Source: Sinotaia quadrata (Eukaryota; Mollusca; Gastropoda; Architaenioglossa; Viviparidae). From it: DNA of 64,000 nt. Positions 1 through 11,904 of this stretch are shown piece after piece. The translations under genes were made by a program, and so were the position numbers. The notes under the pieces were generated by a model. That model ran no database searches and was not told the DNA's origin. It was given only the letters and a program-made list of their open reading frames with translations. Numbering within the stretch: position 1 is the stretch's first letter; each line of letters opens with the position of its first letter. Location: assembly GCA_028829895.1 (NCBI GenBank), contig CM054181.1, positions 105,969,860 to 106,033,859 of the forward strand, in the 5' to 3' direction.

Positions 1-112
1 TCGATCTCGGAAAAATAATACAAAATGAGAAATTTTATTACTTATTGATATATCACTGTTATAAAATAATTTAAGAATTAATACATTTGTTTACATCTAC
101 GTCTTGCCACAT

Positions 113-663
<551 letters not shown>

Positions 664-957
664 TAATATAATATAATATAATAAATATAATATAATATAA
701 TATAATATAATATAATATAATATAATATAATATAATATAATATAATATAATATAATATAATATAATAATATAATATAATATAATATAACATAACATAATA
801 TAATATAATATAACATAATATAATATAATATAATATAATATAATATAATATAATATAATATAATATAATATAATATAATATAATATAATATAATATAATA
901 TAATATAATATAATATAATATAATATAATATAATATAATATAATATAATATAACATA
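664..957. repeat. (TATAA)n pentanucleotide array, ~290 bp
   Basis: Nearly pure TATAA/AATAT pentamers, about 58 copies, with a few variants (an extra A near 684, a lost base near 765, AACAT variants around 787-815 and at the right edge). Three minus-strand open frames of up to 152 aa are translations of this array (YYIIL repeats) and should not be annotated as genes. Confidence 0.97.
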
Positions 958-2122
958 ACCCCTTCGTCCGTTAACAAGTTTAAGAAGCATCAGAAACAGA
1001 TGTATTTAAATCATATGGAGACAATGTGACTATCTTGTAGGGACACGTTTTAAATTTTCCTAATGTTTAGGGTTTCTTCACGAGACGAAATCAAGAGAGG
1101 TGAAGTATACTGTGCAAGAGAGTAAAAACTCAATTCATGGTTCCTCTGGCATCGACTATAAGAGGGTTCAAAATTGGACGGAAATTGTACTGCTTTCATA
1201 AATTTATATGAACGACTAGACTGTTAAAAACCAATTTTTGTTGCTCTCTCTCTCTCCCTCTCCCCTTCTCTCTCTCCAGAAAGGAAACAGACATTCCTTG
1301 TAGTGAGTGATAATCAATACCGCGATATATATATATATTTTTTTTTTAAACTTAAAATATCATTCTCTCGTTTACTCGTTGATAAAAGAAAACAAAAAAG
1401 ACAATAGTTGATGGAGATGCTTTTTATTTAATAACAGCTCATTAAGCGCTTCGATGGCATGTGGTGCAAAGTGGTAAGGTGCGATTGGATATATCAAATA
1501 TGGCCACGTTACAAAGCACTTAGCTTTGTACAATACAGGGTCAGTCTGACACAATACGGAGTGGTACAGTGTGGTTCAGTATGGAAGGATATGAAGTATT
1601 TGTAACCGAACGACATGATTGCACACGCTACAATAGTGCGATATGGCCTATTACAGTAGGACTCGGCATTGTGTGTGAGAAAAGAGCACTAATCTTAGTA
1701 ATTCACACCGAAGTAATACGTTTTTACTCAGTACAGTGTAACACAATAAAATGTAGGTCAACGAAGCAAACACTGCTCTTTATTTTACTGTATTATATGA
1801 TATAAATCAATAGTACAGAACCAAAGTCATATACATACGCAAACACAAACACACACATAACCAGAAACATCCCATCACACATACACTCACATACAATAGA
1901 CTGAATAGAGTCTCACAATATTTCCTCGTTTCCTTCTTGTCTGAATCAAAATCACTTATATTATCCAAATCAGCGTCTTCAGCTAATGAGGGCGTGAAAA
2001 GCCGAAGAGAAATAGATCCTTTGCACCAATAATTATCGGTCCAGAAATACGCCAACCAATTTGCAAAATTAATTTCTTTCTTTTGGTCGAAGAATTACTC
2101 ACATGCGGTCTTACAGCAAAGA
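958..2122. other. unique AT-rich spacer
   Basis: Holds a short pyrimidine (CT)n stretch at 1242-1278 and an (AT)n/T-run at 1325-1348. The region 1430-1760 has many short GTA/GTG words (taatacg, cagtacagtg) but no clear period. Open frames of 60-82 aa have no recognisable similarity. Confidence 0.6.
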
Positions 2123-2123
2123 A

Positions 2124-2128
2124 CGAAA

Positions 2129-2196
<68 letters not shown>

Positions 2197-2206
2197 GAAA
2201 GCGAAA
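2124..2206. repeat. (GAAA)n / (CAAA) tetranucleotide array
   Basis: Purine-rich GAAA repeats with interspersed ACAAA variants. The minus-strand open frame through it (FFLS/FFLC repeats) is a repeat artefact. Confidence 0.95.
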
Positions 2207-2922
2207 TTATAAATGAAAGAAAGTAAAAAATGTGAAATGGTGAATTCACCCGAAGATACATTCATTATGCAAAAATGGCCACTTTCTTATTTTCACGTAC
2301 CGATTTGCTCGATGTACACAATTATAAGTGAATAAAGTTATTGTGTGGTAAGAAAGAGGCGAATGACGATTAAAAGGATTAACATCTAATCAACACTGAA
2401 AGCTTTTTGAACATAAATTTGCAGATGACGGAAATCTTTCACTGTGAAGGTGAGTGTGAAAATTGTGTAATAGCTGAAGCTGCTATTAACACGAATGACG
2501 CCGTTCTTGACTGAATCTAAGTACTGATAGGAGAAACACCACACGAAAACTACGTGTGCCATTCTGCCGTCAGTTATCAGTGAGAATCCATTAGCTGGTA
2601 GAGATAACAAAGAGGATTGACTAAACCTATTACAGTAATTATACTTGACTGGCCCGCGACTATCTTTTATCTGTATTAGTCTTTGATTGTATGTGAAGTT
2701 ATTTTGGGGAGTACTAGGAACTATCCGAAGGAAGGAACCATTACGGGAGATCTAAACATCTGCCACGCCCTTTACTAAGAGATGCTGTCCTTGTAAGGTA
2801 AAGAATGTGGGCCGACATTGCAAGACGTCAAAATTTAGTAAAGCGACTCTGAATATAAGACGGCGATAACTAAATTCAACAGAGTGTGCAACGTGCACGA
2901 CTTTGAGATAAAAGTGTGCATA
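2207..2922. other. unique spacer
   Basis: Complex sequence, slightly more GC-rich around 2650-2840. Minus-strand frame 2386-2610 (74 aa) has no recognisable domain. No splice-signal support. Confidence 0.55.
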
Positions 2923-3150
2923 TGCAATATCTGAAAATGCTGTTACTGAAAAGAAATACTCTCTGATGGATAAAATAATTGTATAATGCTACAGTGCCAT
3001 ACAAATGCTGTGTTACTGAAAAGAAATATTTTTGGATAAAAATAACTATAATACTACAGCGCAATTCAACTGCTGTATTATAGAAAAGAAATACTGATAG
3101 ATAAATAGCTGTACAATACAACAGTTCAATGAAAATGTTGTGTTAATAAA
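2923..3150. repeat. degenerate ~67-bp tandem repeat (3-4 units)
   Basis: The phrase 'tgttactgaaaagaaatac' followed by GATAAA and a CTACAG segment recurs at about 2940, 3010 and 3074, with a weaker unit to about 3150. It lies about 120 bp upstream of family A copy 1. Confidence 0.7.
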
Positions 3151-3271
3151 ACAATTATTCATGACCAATAATAGAAGAATAATACAATGTCAAAAAACAC
3201 TCTCTTATTTACAGAAACACTCATTGACAAGAAAAAGTAATTGTGATCGGTTTATATCAAGGTAGAAAGAT

Positions 3272-4200
3272 AAAATGTGGCAGAGTAAATTTGCCTGTCC
3301 ATATTTCTAATTGTTATTATAAATTGTTAAATGTCAAAGTGACCCAACCTTGGGCACTGCTTGTGCTGATATTTTTAGGTGTCGAAGTTGAAAGTAAGCA
3401 ACTCAGGTAAAGAATGTGCTAGACTTGCTAATGTAATCTAAACTGGTTCTAGGTGAATGAGTAGCTTTTATTATTCAATGGTTAAGATTTACAACATTGA
3501 GACCAGCTAATAGGATAAGATGAAAAATTTACCTACTGAAAAGAATTGTATTCACTAATCACTTTGAATTTAGAGTGGAAAAAGTCCGGTCCTGAAAGGT
3601 GGCTATTAACTTAATGATGAATTAACTGACTGATTGAGAGAGAATGGACTTAGAAATATTTCGTGCATTTTGCTATTGATATGTTGTACTTGTGTTTTAC
3701 GTAGAGATGTATTATGTGAGTAGAATATTGTTTCTAGAAATTGTGAACTATGATGTTTGTATGTAGTATGCTAAAACCTTGACATCGTTTCTAGTGAATA
3801 TGTTCATACAACTGACATGTTATATTTATTATGCTGTATGCATGTATCAGCTAATAAATACTGTTGCAGGAAGCTGTAAGTTGAGACTTAAACTGAAAAC
3901 TTAGGGTTTATTCCCTCATTATATTTTACATGGGAAAAACACCCATTCCTTGTTTTATCTGAATCTCCTGGTTTACTGTGCTAGATGCAAGAAGTATCAC
4001 CACAGAGTGTAAGTGTATGGAATACACCACTCTCCATTGATGTATGGTGGCATGGTATGTTGACTATATCATCATTTCTGGTACAAGGAAGTAACTGGAA
4101 ATTGCTACTTTGTTGTTCTACTTAAGGGAACTAATACAGCTGGAGCGCACAGATTAGCCTCGAGAGAATAGTGGGTCATTAGTTTCTATAACTTATGACT
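3272..4200 (+). mobile_element. dispersed repeat family A, copy A1 (5' ~930 bp)
   Basis: Aligns by eye with 10070-10605, 32133-33712 and the reverse complement of 56275-57798. Shared landmarks in order are 'gagtaaatttgcc' at the 5' end, 'tgacccaaccttgggcac', 'gagaccagctaatagg', 'gagagaatggacttagaaat', 'taataaatactgttgcagg' and 'gggaactaatacag'. Similarity fades near 4200, so the 3' part found in A3 and A5 is missing. No long open frame is present. The element class is unknown. Confidence 0.75.
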
Positions 4201-4625
4201 TTGCTGCATATATTTAAGTTTATGAGAAAAAGAAAAGTTTGGGGGGTAATAAGGAGCCATATATTAATATATATTGATGTGCTTAAATATCAGATTATAT
4301 TAAAATATATTTACATCCTGCATGTTTACGAGCTCTTGGAGAGTAATGGTTTGAGTGTAAAGGAGGATGTACTGCCATAAAAGTTGTAGGGTTTATATAA
4401 TGTTGTAAGAATGTACACACGTGTATACATTCTAAATTACTTGAGTAATTCAGTGTTTTGGATGACAGTGGTGTGTTTAATTGCCTAACACTTTAACAGC
4501 TGATTAAGTGGTTAAGCTTCTGCAGTTGTTTATTATTGAAAGGGATTGGTATCTGAGATAACTGTTTGGGGTTTAATTAAATTAATATGACAAGTACTTA
4601 ATGACTTAAATCCCGATTTACATGT
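4201..4625. other. AT-rich spacer with CACGTG-centred palindrome
   Basis: Includes an imperfect 26-bp palindrome at 4408-4433 centred on CACACGTG. The 61-aa open frame at 4195-4380 has no recognised similarity. Confidence 0.55.
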
Positions 4626-4627
4626 GA

Positions 4628-4667
<40 letters not shown>

Positions 4668-4770
4668 ACAAACAAATACACAAACAAACAAACAAACAAA
4701 CAAAGAATCAAGCAAACAAAGAAGCAAAGAAAGAAAGAAACAAGAAAGAAACAAGAAAGAAACAAAGAAG
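4626..4770. repeat. (GAAA)n/(CAAA)n purine-rich array
   Basis: About 11 GAAA units pass into ACAAAC and GAAACA variants. Minus-strand open frame 4533-4793 is mainly FFLS/CLFVC repeat translation. Confidence 0.95.
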
Positions 4771-4898
4771 AAATAACAGAAAATGCAAACCATAATGAAA
4801 TAAAAAATAATAATGATTGTAAAACAAGTGACAGGAAGAAATATGGTTTGAAAGAAAGACCGAATGACTAAGTCACACAGAAGTGTGTATATACATAC

Positions 4899-4968
<70 letters not shown>
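4899..4968. repeat. (GT)n microsatellite
   Basis: About 35 uninterrupted GT units. Confidence 0.97.
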
Positions 4969-4970
<2 letters not shown>

Positions 4971-5362
4971 GAAAGAAAAAGTAAGCGTTACGCAAGACCG
5001 CTTATGAGATCAGAAACCAGGCAAGACGACCTAACAATGGCTGAGACGGACATGGGGCACATTCTGCCTAGGTCCTCAAGGCGCTGATTCTAAGTACCTG
5101 CCTGTCTTTCAGACTTGCACTGTATTATACTTGCCAAAGCACAAAACCCATGGTGAGTAAAATCCCCTGGGGAGCATGCAATACTTGACACCGTAACAGG
5201 CATCTTATTGCCTTCGACCTTGCTATGATAAGTTGATGAATATTTTGCACCAGTGCGTAGCGTATCCTCCAAGTATATCTCAGACGCGGTCAATTAAAAC
5301 GCATGACAAGGAAACGCCATCTTGAATGTATTCCATGAACTTATTAACATATGCATTAAGTC

Positions 5363-5582
5363 GTGAAAATGAACGCATGCGAATTTCAGGTTGGTCGAGG
5401 AGGAAAACGAAATTACAAGGTCAAAGTGGAGAAGAAATCAGATTTATCGAGTGGAACTGACACATTAAAAATGGGTCGTGAGAAAAAGAGAGGATTAGAT
5501 TCCTTAACAGGGGGTGATTTCAGTGCAAGGCAGATAACGCGTCTTTTGCGGAACCAACTTATATATAATATAAAATTCTCAG
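5363..5582 (+). CDS. candidate exon, unknown product
   Basis: An open frame begins with ATG at 5363 and continues to 5662. At 5580-5588 it contains a consensus 5' splice site (CAG|GTAAGT), so a real exon would probably stop at 5582. The peptide is basic and lysine/glycine-rich (starts MKMNACEFQVGRGGKRNYK; includes KMGREKKRG and LLRNQLIYNIKF). Base composition is more balanced than the flanks, and the stretch is not a simple repeat. I recognise no domain. A weak acceptor (ttcag|g) at about 5389 could be the exon start instead of the ATG. A chance open frame next to a chance donor is quite possible. Confidence 0.2.
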
Positions 5583-6537
5583 GTAAGTGTAGATATGCGA
5601 GAGTGACGTTCTCTCAACGCATTTTTAAAGGATCCCAGACTGATGTAGTCACTTTAACATAACCCTGGTTCCTCTTCACTACATAAGAAACACAGTTCAA
5701 AATTAACATAGTAGTGACCTTAAAATGTTTCCATAATTATGATTCAAATAATTACATTATAAACACTTCAAAATTTAACACATCAGTAAGTTCTTATAAG
5801 GAACCTACCTGATCACGCATACGCGCGCGCACGCACTCACGTACATACATTTTACTCTATTATTCACAGTCTCATAAACTACGCCCCCCCCCCCCCCCCT
5901 AAAAAAAATGCGTTAAATCTTATTCTTAGGGTTTATTTATAAAATAGAGAGATGATTTTTTTCTTTTTAAATTTTCAACGCCGTCGGGAAAAACATCTAA
6001 TGTTAGAAGATTATGTTAAATACTTTTAAAAAAAACCAAAATTATCGCTCAAAAATTATCAAGAGTTCTAAGCCAGGGTTTCACATTAATCAGTCTATTA
6101 CGGCCCCTGGTAGACAAACTAAATCCCCAGGCGCGCACTGACTGGGGGTCCGACAATCACTGCCAGAGACAGAGACGCAGTGTCAAATCTTTCAACGGAT
6201 CTGTCATGAAACAATTATTAAATTACTGTTAGCCTCACATTCAAGACATAACTATTGTCACTGGCATTAATACAAATACGGTTGCTATCACAGATGTTGA
6301 CGCTGACACCAACTACAATCAATCTAAAATGTCCAGACGCAACAACGTATTTCTAAACACAGTGACGAACATTCTCGTACCCCAAAGAAGCGAGAAGAAA
6401 TTAAGGCCTGAAGCATACTACAGAAATATGCTCCAGTTTCCATGTGAATCCATAGACATTAGACACACGGCGTATTTACATTTATGCACATACGAGATAG
6501 GAGAGACTATCTCGTCATGCACATTCACTGGTACAAA
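5583..6537. other. spacer with poly-C tract
   Basis: Contains a 16-base C-run at 5884-5899, a short alternating CG/CA stretch at 5820-5836, and a GC-richer patch at 6100-6180. Frame 6329-6694 runs into the following (CA)n tract and is not convincing. Confidence 0.6.
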
Positions 6538-6608
<71 letters not shown>

Positions 6609-6688
6609 ACACACACACACACACACGCACACACACACACGCACACACACACGCGCACACACACACACATACACACGCACGCACACAC
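6538..6688. repeat. (CA)n with (CG)n core
   Basis: About 150 bp of alternating purine-pyrimidine sequence. A pure CG stretch near 6592-6606 is embedded in CA, with CGCA variants to the right. Open frames across it on both strands are artefacts. Confidence 0.97.
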
Positions 6689-7370
6689 AAGTGAGTTTCG
6701 GAAGTGTTAGTAAAATGTAGGAAAAATATACCTGTATTTCTTACTCATGCTTACTCTACTCATCAATTAACGTGGAACGAAAGGCTAACGTTTTACACTT
6801 TTATTGTCGTTGGTTATAAACAATGTTCATTGTTCAAATATTTCCTTATCTGCACACAAATTTATAATGTTCTTTTCACATCTGCAAGTTAGTACAAGAT
6901 TAGTGATATAAATTACTTTCATCAGCGATATATATATTTTTTTTTTTTAAAATGTTCCAATGCTGTTTTGTCTAAATAGTAACTGTAATCTCTGGTGTCG
7001 TTTTAACACCTGTAAAATTATTTTGGATGATTTACCTTTGCCGAGGTTGACGCGCTCTTGATTTACCTAGAAACAAATAACAGTGACTGGTGTGACAATA
7101 GATGATTCGTGAAGGTCTTGATAGAAAGGCTAAAGTGGCTAGCACGTCAAAAGCAGAAATTTCGAGGTGAAAGTTTAAATTCTTGGCAGCAATGTCTACG
7201 ATCAAGGGAAGAAAATCACCGTTAATTTAGCGACTGTTTTATTAAACCCCGAAGTGACAGACTTATTTCGAAAACTTATTTGCCCTTAACAAAGCATTGT
7301 GTTTCTTTTCCATCTCTTCACTTTCTTTAGCTTGCTCTTCAGAAACGAATCTGTTCGTTTTCTTCACAGG
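6689..7370. other. unique AT-rich spacer
   Basis: Contains an AT/T-run at 6929-6948. Otherwise complex sequence with no recognisable coding or RNA gene. Confidence 0.55.
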
Positions 7371-7657
7371 TTTAATGTATAGTCATATCATGTAGCACAT
7401 AAATACAGATTACAAGTTAAAGAAATCGATCATACGGGATGGGGGGGGGAGGAGTAGGGGAGAGAGTCTGGAATCGATTGCTGGATCATCAATATTTTGT
7501 GCTGGTGTATACAACTTAATGTATAGTCATATCATGTCGCACATAAATAGAGATTAAAAGTTAAAGAAATCGATCATATTGGGGGAGGGGGGAGGGGGGA
7601 GGGGAGAGACTGGAATTGATTGCTGGATGATCAGTATTTTGTGCTCGTGTATACAAC
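7371..7657. repeat. 144-bp tandem duplication with G-rich tract
   Basis: Two units at 7373-7516 and 7517-7657 share 'taatgtatagtcatatcatg', 'cgatcata' and 'tatacaac'. Each has an internal G-rich tract (7440-7463 and 7581-7604). The second tract has four runs of 4-6 G separated by single A, a canonical G-quadruplex pattern. Confidence 0.9.
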
Positions 7658-7854
7658 ATTTTTTTCTCTCCAGAACCGGATTAATTTGCAAGTAACAGTT
7701 CTTAGAATCTTGGTTTTTAAATTTTGTTTGATAACTGGTCATTTTAAGTTAGAAGCTGTTTTACAAATATAAATATATTCATTTTATCTCTATTTCTTTC
7801 TCTCTTTATTCTTATCCACCCATAAATCCATCTGTCCGTCCGTCTGTCTCTCAC

Positions 7855-7914
<60 letters not shown>

Positions 7915-7935
7915 ATCTATTTATCTATCTATCTG
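7855..7935. repeat. (TCTA)n tetranucleotide array
   Basis: About 20 TCTA units with one break near 7914. Confidence 0.97.
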
Positions 7936-8559
7936 GTTAGATGATAATTATGATTTCAAAAATCGATAAATGTCGTACACTCTCTTTTCATTGAGAGTTT
8001 GGTTGCTATATGTTTTATTGAGTGTTTTTGGTCTTTTTATTGTCTAAATATTAAAGTTTTGCTTCATTGAAGTTGTTAGTAAAGTATTGTTCAGTATAAT
8101 TCTCGGCGAATGAGCTCTCAATAATTTTTCTTTTTCATCGAAACGTCCCGTGAATTTGACCTATGCAAATTAGCTATTATGAGAATGCTTCATGGAAAGA
8201 AACATTACAATACTTTTTTTCTTCTGAAAGAAGAGTGTAAGAGGTGTCTGAAGGTTTTCATCAGCAGCGTGAAATGACGTGTTTGAGAGTGTGCGTGTGT
8301 GTGTGTGTGTGAAACTATGTGTGTGACTGTTTCTACGTGTGTGAGTGTGTTTGTGATGGAAATAATTTCTGTCCACAGGTCATCTACACTTCTCACTTCA
8401 TGAGTCTTGCAGGACCTTTGAAAAAGAAAACCAAATCATAGTTGTCTTTACAGTTATAGGGTAACATAATTGTTTTCAAAAGGTCAATATTTCGTTTTCT
8501 GAAGTAGGTCACAGAGTAAGCCTATGCATTTAACTCTTTCTTCTTACCTATGACTACTG
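7936..8559. other. spacer with imperfect (GT)n
   Basis: An imperfect GT-rich tract lies at 8290-8352. Frames 8170-8376 and 8205-8396 on the minus strand are driven by it. Nothing else is recognisable. Confidence 0.6.
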
Positions 8560-9240
8560 CTTTTAGCAGCATGGTCACGTGGTACGTCAGTACGAGGTCA
8601 GGCAGTGCACGAAATATGGCTGAAGATGGTCATTTAACTCACACTATTATGTTCGAAGTGTTTGATAACTTTTGAATTAAACTAAAGCCAGCGATGTTTA
8701 ACCTGCTTGTTATCTATTGCTGAGAAGGAAGGCCAGCCATGACAGGTCGGGGGTGCCGGCGTTTCTTATAAAAAGAACAAAGCGCTAAATGGGAAGTGGC
8801 AGAAAGGTAAAATTAATTTATGAGACACCGGAGAAGTATCTCGCTAACTAGGCGAAGGGACGTTGCAGATTACACACACATAAACTAGCAGAGAAGGCGG
8901 GAATATTTATGCGGGGCAGCATGGGAAGTTATCCGACCCGTGTAATTTTGAGCCCGGAAATGGCGATGAAACGAAGCCGTACGTGCAAAGCGAAACGACG
9001 GCCATTGTGGAGGAAATTGAGCGAATCTAAACTTCAATAACCCAGTGGGAAGAGACCGAAAGCAAAAACCTTCAAAATCATCCGGTAGATTGTGTGTGGC
9101 CTGACGAGATTAATGGTGCCACAGATTTTATGACTTCGTGTAAATTTTCGACCCCGGAAGAGAAATCAAAGATATATCAGAGAAGGTAAACAATAAATGT
9201 TTAACCAGAGGCTGGGGCCAGGAAAATCCTTAACAAACAC
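8560..9240. promoter_or_regulatory. complex GC-richer block, candidate conserved non-coding element
   Basis: About 680 bp with no tandem repeats, higher GC than the flanks and no open frame of note. It contains homeodomain-type cores (ATTAATTTATG near 8812; GATTAATGG near 9108), CACGTG near 8576 and a polypurine stretch. The surrounding DNA is almost all simple repeats, so a complex block of this size stands out. A regulatory role is inference from composition alone. Confidence 0.3.
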
Positions 9241-9932
9241 AATCCTATCCCGTAATAAATGTATAAAAGTAAGTCAATGGGCATACTGTGAAAACTGACA
9301 CAGGAAAGACAGTGTTGTTGACACTTCGAAACGAAATATTTCATATAGGCCTGACTTTGCCTGTAGAAATTCGGCGATATAGTGAAAAACGTTTAGGACT
9401 TGAAATGATGAAACAATAGAAATATAATATGTGTGTGTTTATTGTGAGTATCTACTAACTTATTGATCCTTCTTCCTCTTTCCTCAAACTTATTCCACAC
9501 TCACACATGCACCCCTCCCCTACATTTTATAAATGTATGCACGCCCATAGTCGGGTCTATTTTCATTATGCGCATGCTCGCTAAATCAATGTTTCGTTCT
9601 CAGAAATTGTTCAGTGCTGACCGATATGGCACGAAGCGCTGCTTGTCCGAGACGAGACGTGACATCAGGAACTGGACAAAACCAGCTTTCTGGGAGGAAC
9701 GGATGCTCCTGGCCTTTGGTAATCTGAATACTAGGGGATGCGGAGTGGAAGTGGAAAGTGGTAGAAATTAATTAAGGTGTGGGTAACAACGAAAAGGTGT
9801 GAAGAGATGCGTGGGTGGTGGTTAAAATGTGTGGGTGTAAGGTGAGTGCTGGATGAATAAAAATACAAGGTGTAGAGAGAAACATGGAGAGCTGATCTGG
9901 TTTACATATATGAAAAGTAACACTATTATCGC
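9241..9932. other. spacer; moderately complex 9530-9770
   Basis: Plus-strand frame 9463-9771 (102 aa) has no recognisable domain. A GCGCATGC word at 9570-9577 resembles an NRF1-type site. No firm call. Confidence 0.45.
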
Positions 9933-9984
<52 letters not shown>

Positions 9985-10003
9985 CCACCACATCATCATC
10001 ATT
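9933..10003. repeat. (ATC)n trinucleotide array
   Basis: About 23 TCA/ATC units with a CACCACCAC interruption near 9983. The poly-Ser frame here is a repeat translation. Confidence 0.97.
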
Positions 10004-10069
10004 CTTTTCTTCTACTTTATATAAACTCTCTGTTTACATGACCTTTTCTATCTATGTTTTATTTACATG

Positions 10070-10605
10070 CTGTTGTGGAGTAAATTTATCTCTCCCTATT
10101 TTAAAATTAAATTGTTATATAAATTGTTAAATTGTCAGAGTAACACAATCTAGGGCACTCCTTTTGATGGTATTTTTGAAAGTGAGTTGAAGTAAATACT
10201 TGAGGTAGAATATTCTAGATAGCTGATGTAATGTAAACTAGTGAATATTTTTTTATTATCCAATGGTTATGATTTACGAAAACGAGACCAGCCAATGGGT
10301 TGGTGAGATTGAAAAGTTTACTTGCTGTAGAAAATTCTACTGTCTAATCACTTTGAATTTGGAGTGGAAAGAAGAAGTCTGGTTTTGAGAGGCGGCAGTT
10401 AGCATGATGGTGAGTTAAACTGACTGATTGGGAGAGAATGGACTTAGAAATATTTCATGCATTTTTGCTATTGATATGTTATACTCGTGTTTTATTTTGA
10501 GATGTACTATGTGAGTTAGCCTTTATTTCTACAAGTGTTTGAACTAGGCTGCTCACATGTAGTTTGCTAGACTTGACATTGTTTTGATATGCTGTATTTA
10601 TTATG
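10070..10605 (+). mobile_element. dispersed repeat family A, copy A2 (5' ~535 bp)
   Basis: Starts at the same 5' point as A1, A3 and A5 ('gtggagtaaattta'). Carries 'cacaatctagggcactcc', 'gagaccagccaatggg' and 'gagagaatggacttagaaat', and breaks off at 'tatttattatgctgg' near 10605, just before a 36-bp minisatellite. It resembles A5 most closely ('ttttgaaagt', 'gttttgatatg'). Confidence 0.75.
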
Positions 10606-10638
10606 CTGGATTGATTGTCGCGACACTGATTCACCGAC

Positions 10639-11092
10639 TGGTCTTGAAGATAGATATGAAGTCTCTCTTAGCTCTAGTCTTGATAAAAGATCTTAAGTCT
10701 CTTCTAGCTCTAGCTTGATAAAGGATTTTAAGTCTCTCCTAGCTCTAATCTCAATAAAGAATTTTAAAGAATCTCTCTCTCTGGTCTTGATGAAGGATTT
10801 TAAGTCTCTGTTAGCTCTGGTCTTGGAGAAAGATCTTGAGTCTCTGTTAGCTCTGGCCATGGTGAAGGATCTTAAGTCTTTGTTCACTCTGGTCTTGGTG
10901 AAAGATCTTGAGTCTCTGTTAGCTCTGGCCTTGGTGAAGGATCTTAAGTCCTTGTTCACTTTGTACTGGTCTTGGTTGAAGATCTTAAGTCTCTGCTATC
11001 TCTGGTCTTGGTGAAAGATCATAAGTCTCTGTTAGCTCTGGTCTTGGTGAAGGATTTTAAGTCTATCCTTCCTCTGGTCTTGATGAAGGAAT
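10639..11092. repeat. 36-bp minisatellite (~12 units)
   Basis: The core phrase is 'ctggtcttggtgaaagatct' followed by TAAGTCTCTGTTAGCT. The unit is a multiple of three, so both strands stay open. The plus strand reads LVLVKDLKSLLA-like 12-mers, and the minus strand reads RDLRSFTKTRAN-like 12-mers. No start context or splice signals suggest a real protein. Confidence 0.93.
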
Positions 11093-11650
11093 GTGTGATA
11101 TTTGTCTCCTGTTGTTCAGATAATTATTGCTCTTCTGATTTCAAACTGGTGGCCCTCAGATAACCGGATTTTGTCTTTTCTGTATCAACCACAACCATTG
11201 ACAGGCTGGCAAGTTTGAATGTGTAGCACAGTGAGATGATGTCATCTTCATTTTATCAGGCAGTCAGCAATGTAATATATTGTATTTTCTCAAACTTTAA
11301 ACTATGTTAAGTATTGTATTTCATGTCAGTGAGTTAAGGGAAGTTAGTATGCACAACCTGACCCTTGTACTATCTGTGTGGTCTTTTGCGATTCGCCGAA
11401 GTGAGTGGAAATGGTTTTATGACTGCGGCCAGTCCGCGAGGCATCAATCAAGATGCCTGAGTGGAATGTGGAAATAACTGCAGCCTGTGCACATCATCAT
11501 TAATTAGGGCCCACTTAGGCCGGACCAAGAAGTATGTCTATATTGGTTATAACTGCCTCAGCACTAAACAGGTCCAGGGTCAGTCTCTAGGGTCAACTGG
11601 TAAGGCCAACAGAATTGACCATTGAACTGCAGATCTATGAGAATTCTATT
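11093..11650. other. unique spacer
   Basis: Complex sequence with a GC-richer patch at 11420-11530. No recognisable gene. Confidence 0.5.
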
Positions 11651-11872
11651 AGGAAATTGACTGGCAGTGAATTTCATTAGACTAAGATTTCTGTGTATGG
11701 CAGATTCATTGGGAGTATATGTTGCTAAAACTGATTACGTCGGCTGTAGAAATCACTGGGAGTGTATTTTTAAAGTTGGAGTACTGTCCTGGACATAATT
11801 CACAGGGAGTGAAATTTTCCTGCAAATTTAGATTTCAGTAACTTGACGTTAATCTACTGGAGTGTAGTCTGC
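11651..11872. repeat. degenerate ~60-bp tandem repeat
   Basis: The motif 'tcaytgggagtrtat' recurs near 11705, 11751 and 11801, with a weaker 'ctactggagtg' near 11853. Flanks are diverged. Boundaries are approximate. Confidence 0.5.
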
Positions 11873-11904
11873 AACCGATTCTCTCCCAATACCAGTAAAG
11901 CCAT

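Noticed and set aside
6064..6110. CCAGGG...CCCTGG flanked segment as a small hAT-like element
   Set aside because: Only about 45 bp, with no target duplication and poor terminal agreement.
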